Part shown: piece after piece, positions 5,765-6,103 of the stretch
How the letters are laid out: each line of letters starts with the position of its first letter
Position numbering within the stretch: the first letter of the stretch is position 1
Assembly (NCBI GenBank): GCA_038210275.1
Contig: JBBQWV010000035.1
Coordinates: forward strand, 1 to 6,103
DNA from: PALSA-1296 sp038210275
Lineage (GTDB): Bacteria; Bacteroidota; Ignavibacteria; Palsa-1295
DNA length: 6,103 nucleotides
Direction: 5' to 3'
Position numbers and translations under genes: made by a program
The notes under the pieces: generated by a model
The model's input: only the letters and a program-made list of their open reading frames with translations
Told to the model about the DNA's origin: nothing
Databases searched by the model: none

Positions 5765-6103
5765 ATGAAAATCAAAGTACTTGTTGGGATTATTTTTATC
5801 TTTTGCATTTGGTTGCAGAGTGCAATGTGTCAAGATTCTACAAAAGTGAATATAAGCCATAGTGCAGTTGCTATAGGGCTTGGGTTTCCTTCTGGTTTGA
5901 ATCTATCAATTCATGAAAAAATATTGGATAGATTATTTCTATCATTATTAGTAGGGTCATTAACTGATCGATATACTTTAGGACTGGGATGTGGAATTAG
6001 GGTTGGAGAAGAAAATTCATCATCGAATCTTGGCTTTCGTTATACTATTCTATCATATTCTCATAGCATTTGGAAAGTAGTTGATTATAGTACCCTATCA
6101 TTT
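5765..6103 (+). CDS. Secreted or outer-membrane protein of unknown function (N-terminal part only)
   Basis: 113 codons are visible from ATG 5765-5767, open to the window's right edge. An overlapping ATG at 5760 stops after two codons, so 5765 is the better start. MKIKVLVGIIFIFCIWLQSAMC is a clear signal sequence. The cysteine is preceded by SAM, which is not a good lipobox, so cleavage by signal peptidase I near C-QDSTK is likelier than lipidation. The mature part alternates short polar turns and hydrophobic strands with glycines (AVAIGLGFPSGLNLSI, YTLGLGCGIRV, LGFRYTILSYS). This is reminiscent of the start of an outer-membrane beta-barrel, but no family is recognised. Its codons are AT-richer than those of the preceding gene, as in the kelch gene. 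A strong terminator separates it from the upstream gene, so it needs its own promoter; none is convincing. Confidence 0.75.
   Translation, partial: MKIKVLVGIIFIFCIWLQSAMCQDSTKVNISHSAVAIGLGFPSGLNLSIHEKILDRLFLSLLVGSLTDRYTLGLGCGIRVGEENSSSNLGFRYTILSYSHSIWKVVDYSTLSF

Overview
The window looks like chromosome from a Bacteroidota/Chlorobiota-type (FCB group) bacterium. The evidence is two large secreted proteins ending in type IX secretion (T9SS type A) sorting domains, genes without a clear Shine-Dalgarno, a textbook Bacteroidota promoter (TTGG, 19 nt, TAACTTTG) at 3454-3484, and AT-rich intergenic DNA. Placement nearer Kapabacteria/Ignavibacteria is only a guess.

Layout. On the minus strand, 1-1257 is the start and most of a secreted six-repeat kelch protein with a T9SS tail, open at the window's left edge. 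Upstream of it, 1258-1724 has no intact gene. It holds frame-broken coding debris: a remnant of an unrecognised Cys-rich gene, and the C-terminal end of an RsbW-type anti-sigma/ATPase protein. Next comes a minus-strand pair: a Fur-family metalloregulator (3185-2616) followed after 99 nt by an FTR1-type iron permease (2516-1725). Twelve consecutive 7-nt units, which switch orientation in the middle, fill almost all of that 99-nt gap. A perfect 7-1-7 palindrome just upstream of the fur start is a good candidate autoregulatory operator.

From 3285 to 3406 lies a fold-back intergenic repeat. On the plus strand a promoter and a 5'-leader hairpin precede a 694-aa secreted protein made of repeated immunoglobulin-like (choice-of-anchor D/ASPM-SPD-2-Hydin-like) domains with a T9SS tail (3562-5646), closed by a strong terminator. 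A new signal-peptide protein begins at 5765 and runs off the right edge.

How it works together. The regulator/permease pair is most simply an iron-sensing and iron-uptake unit (inference from family and adjacency). The two T9SS proteins are independent cell-surface or secreted cargo. I see no defence system, CRISPR array, tRNA, rRNA or transposase gene. The least ordinary parts are non-coding: the heptad array, the operator palindrome, the fold-back repeat and the leader hairpin.
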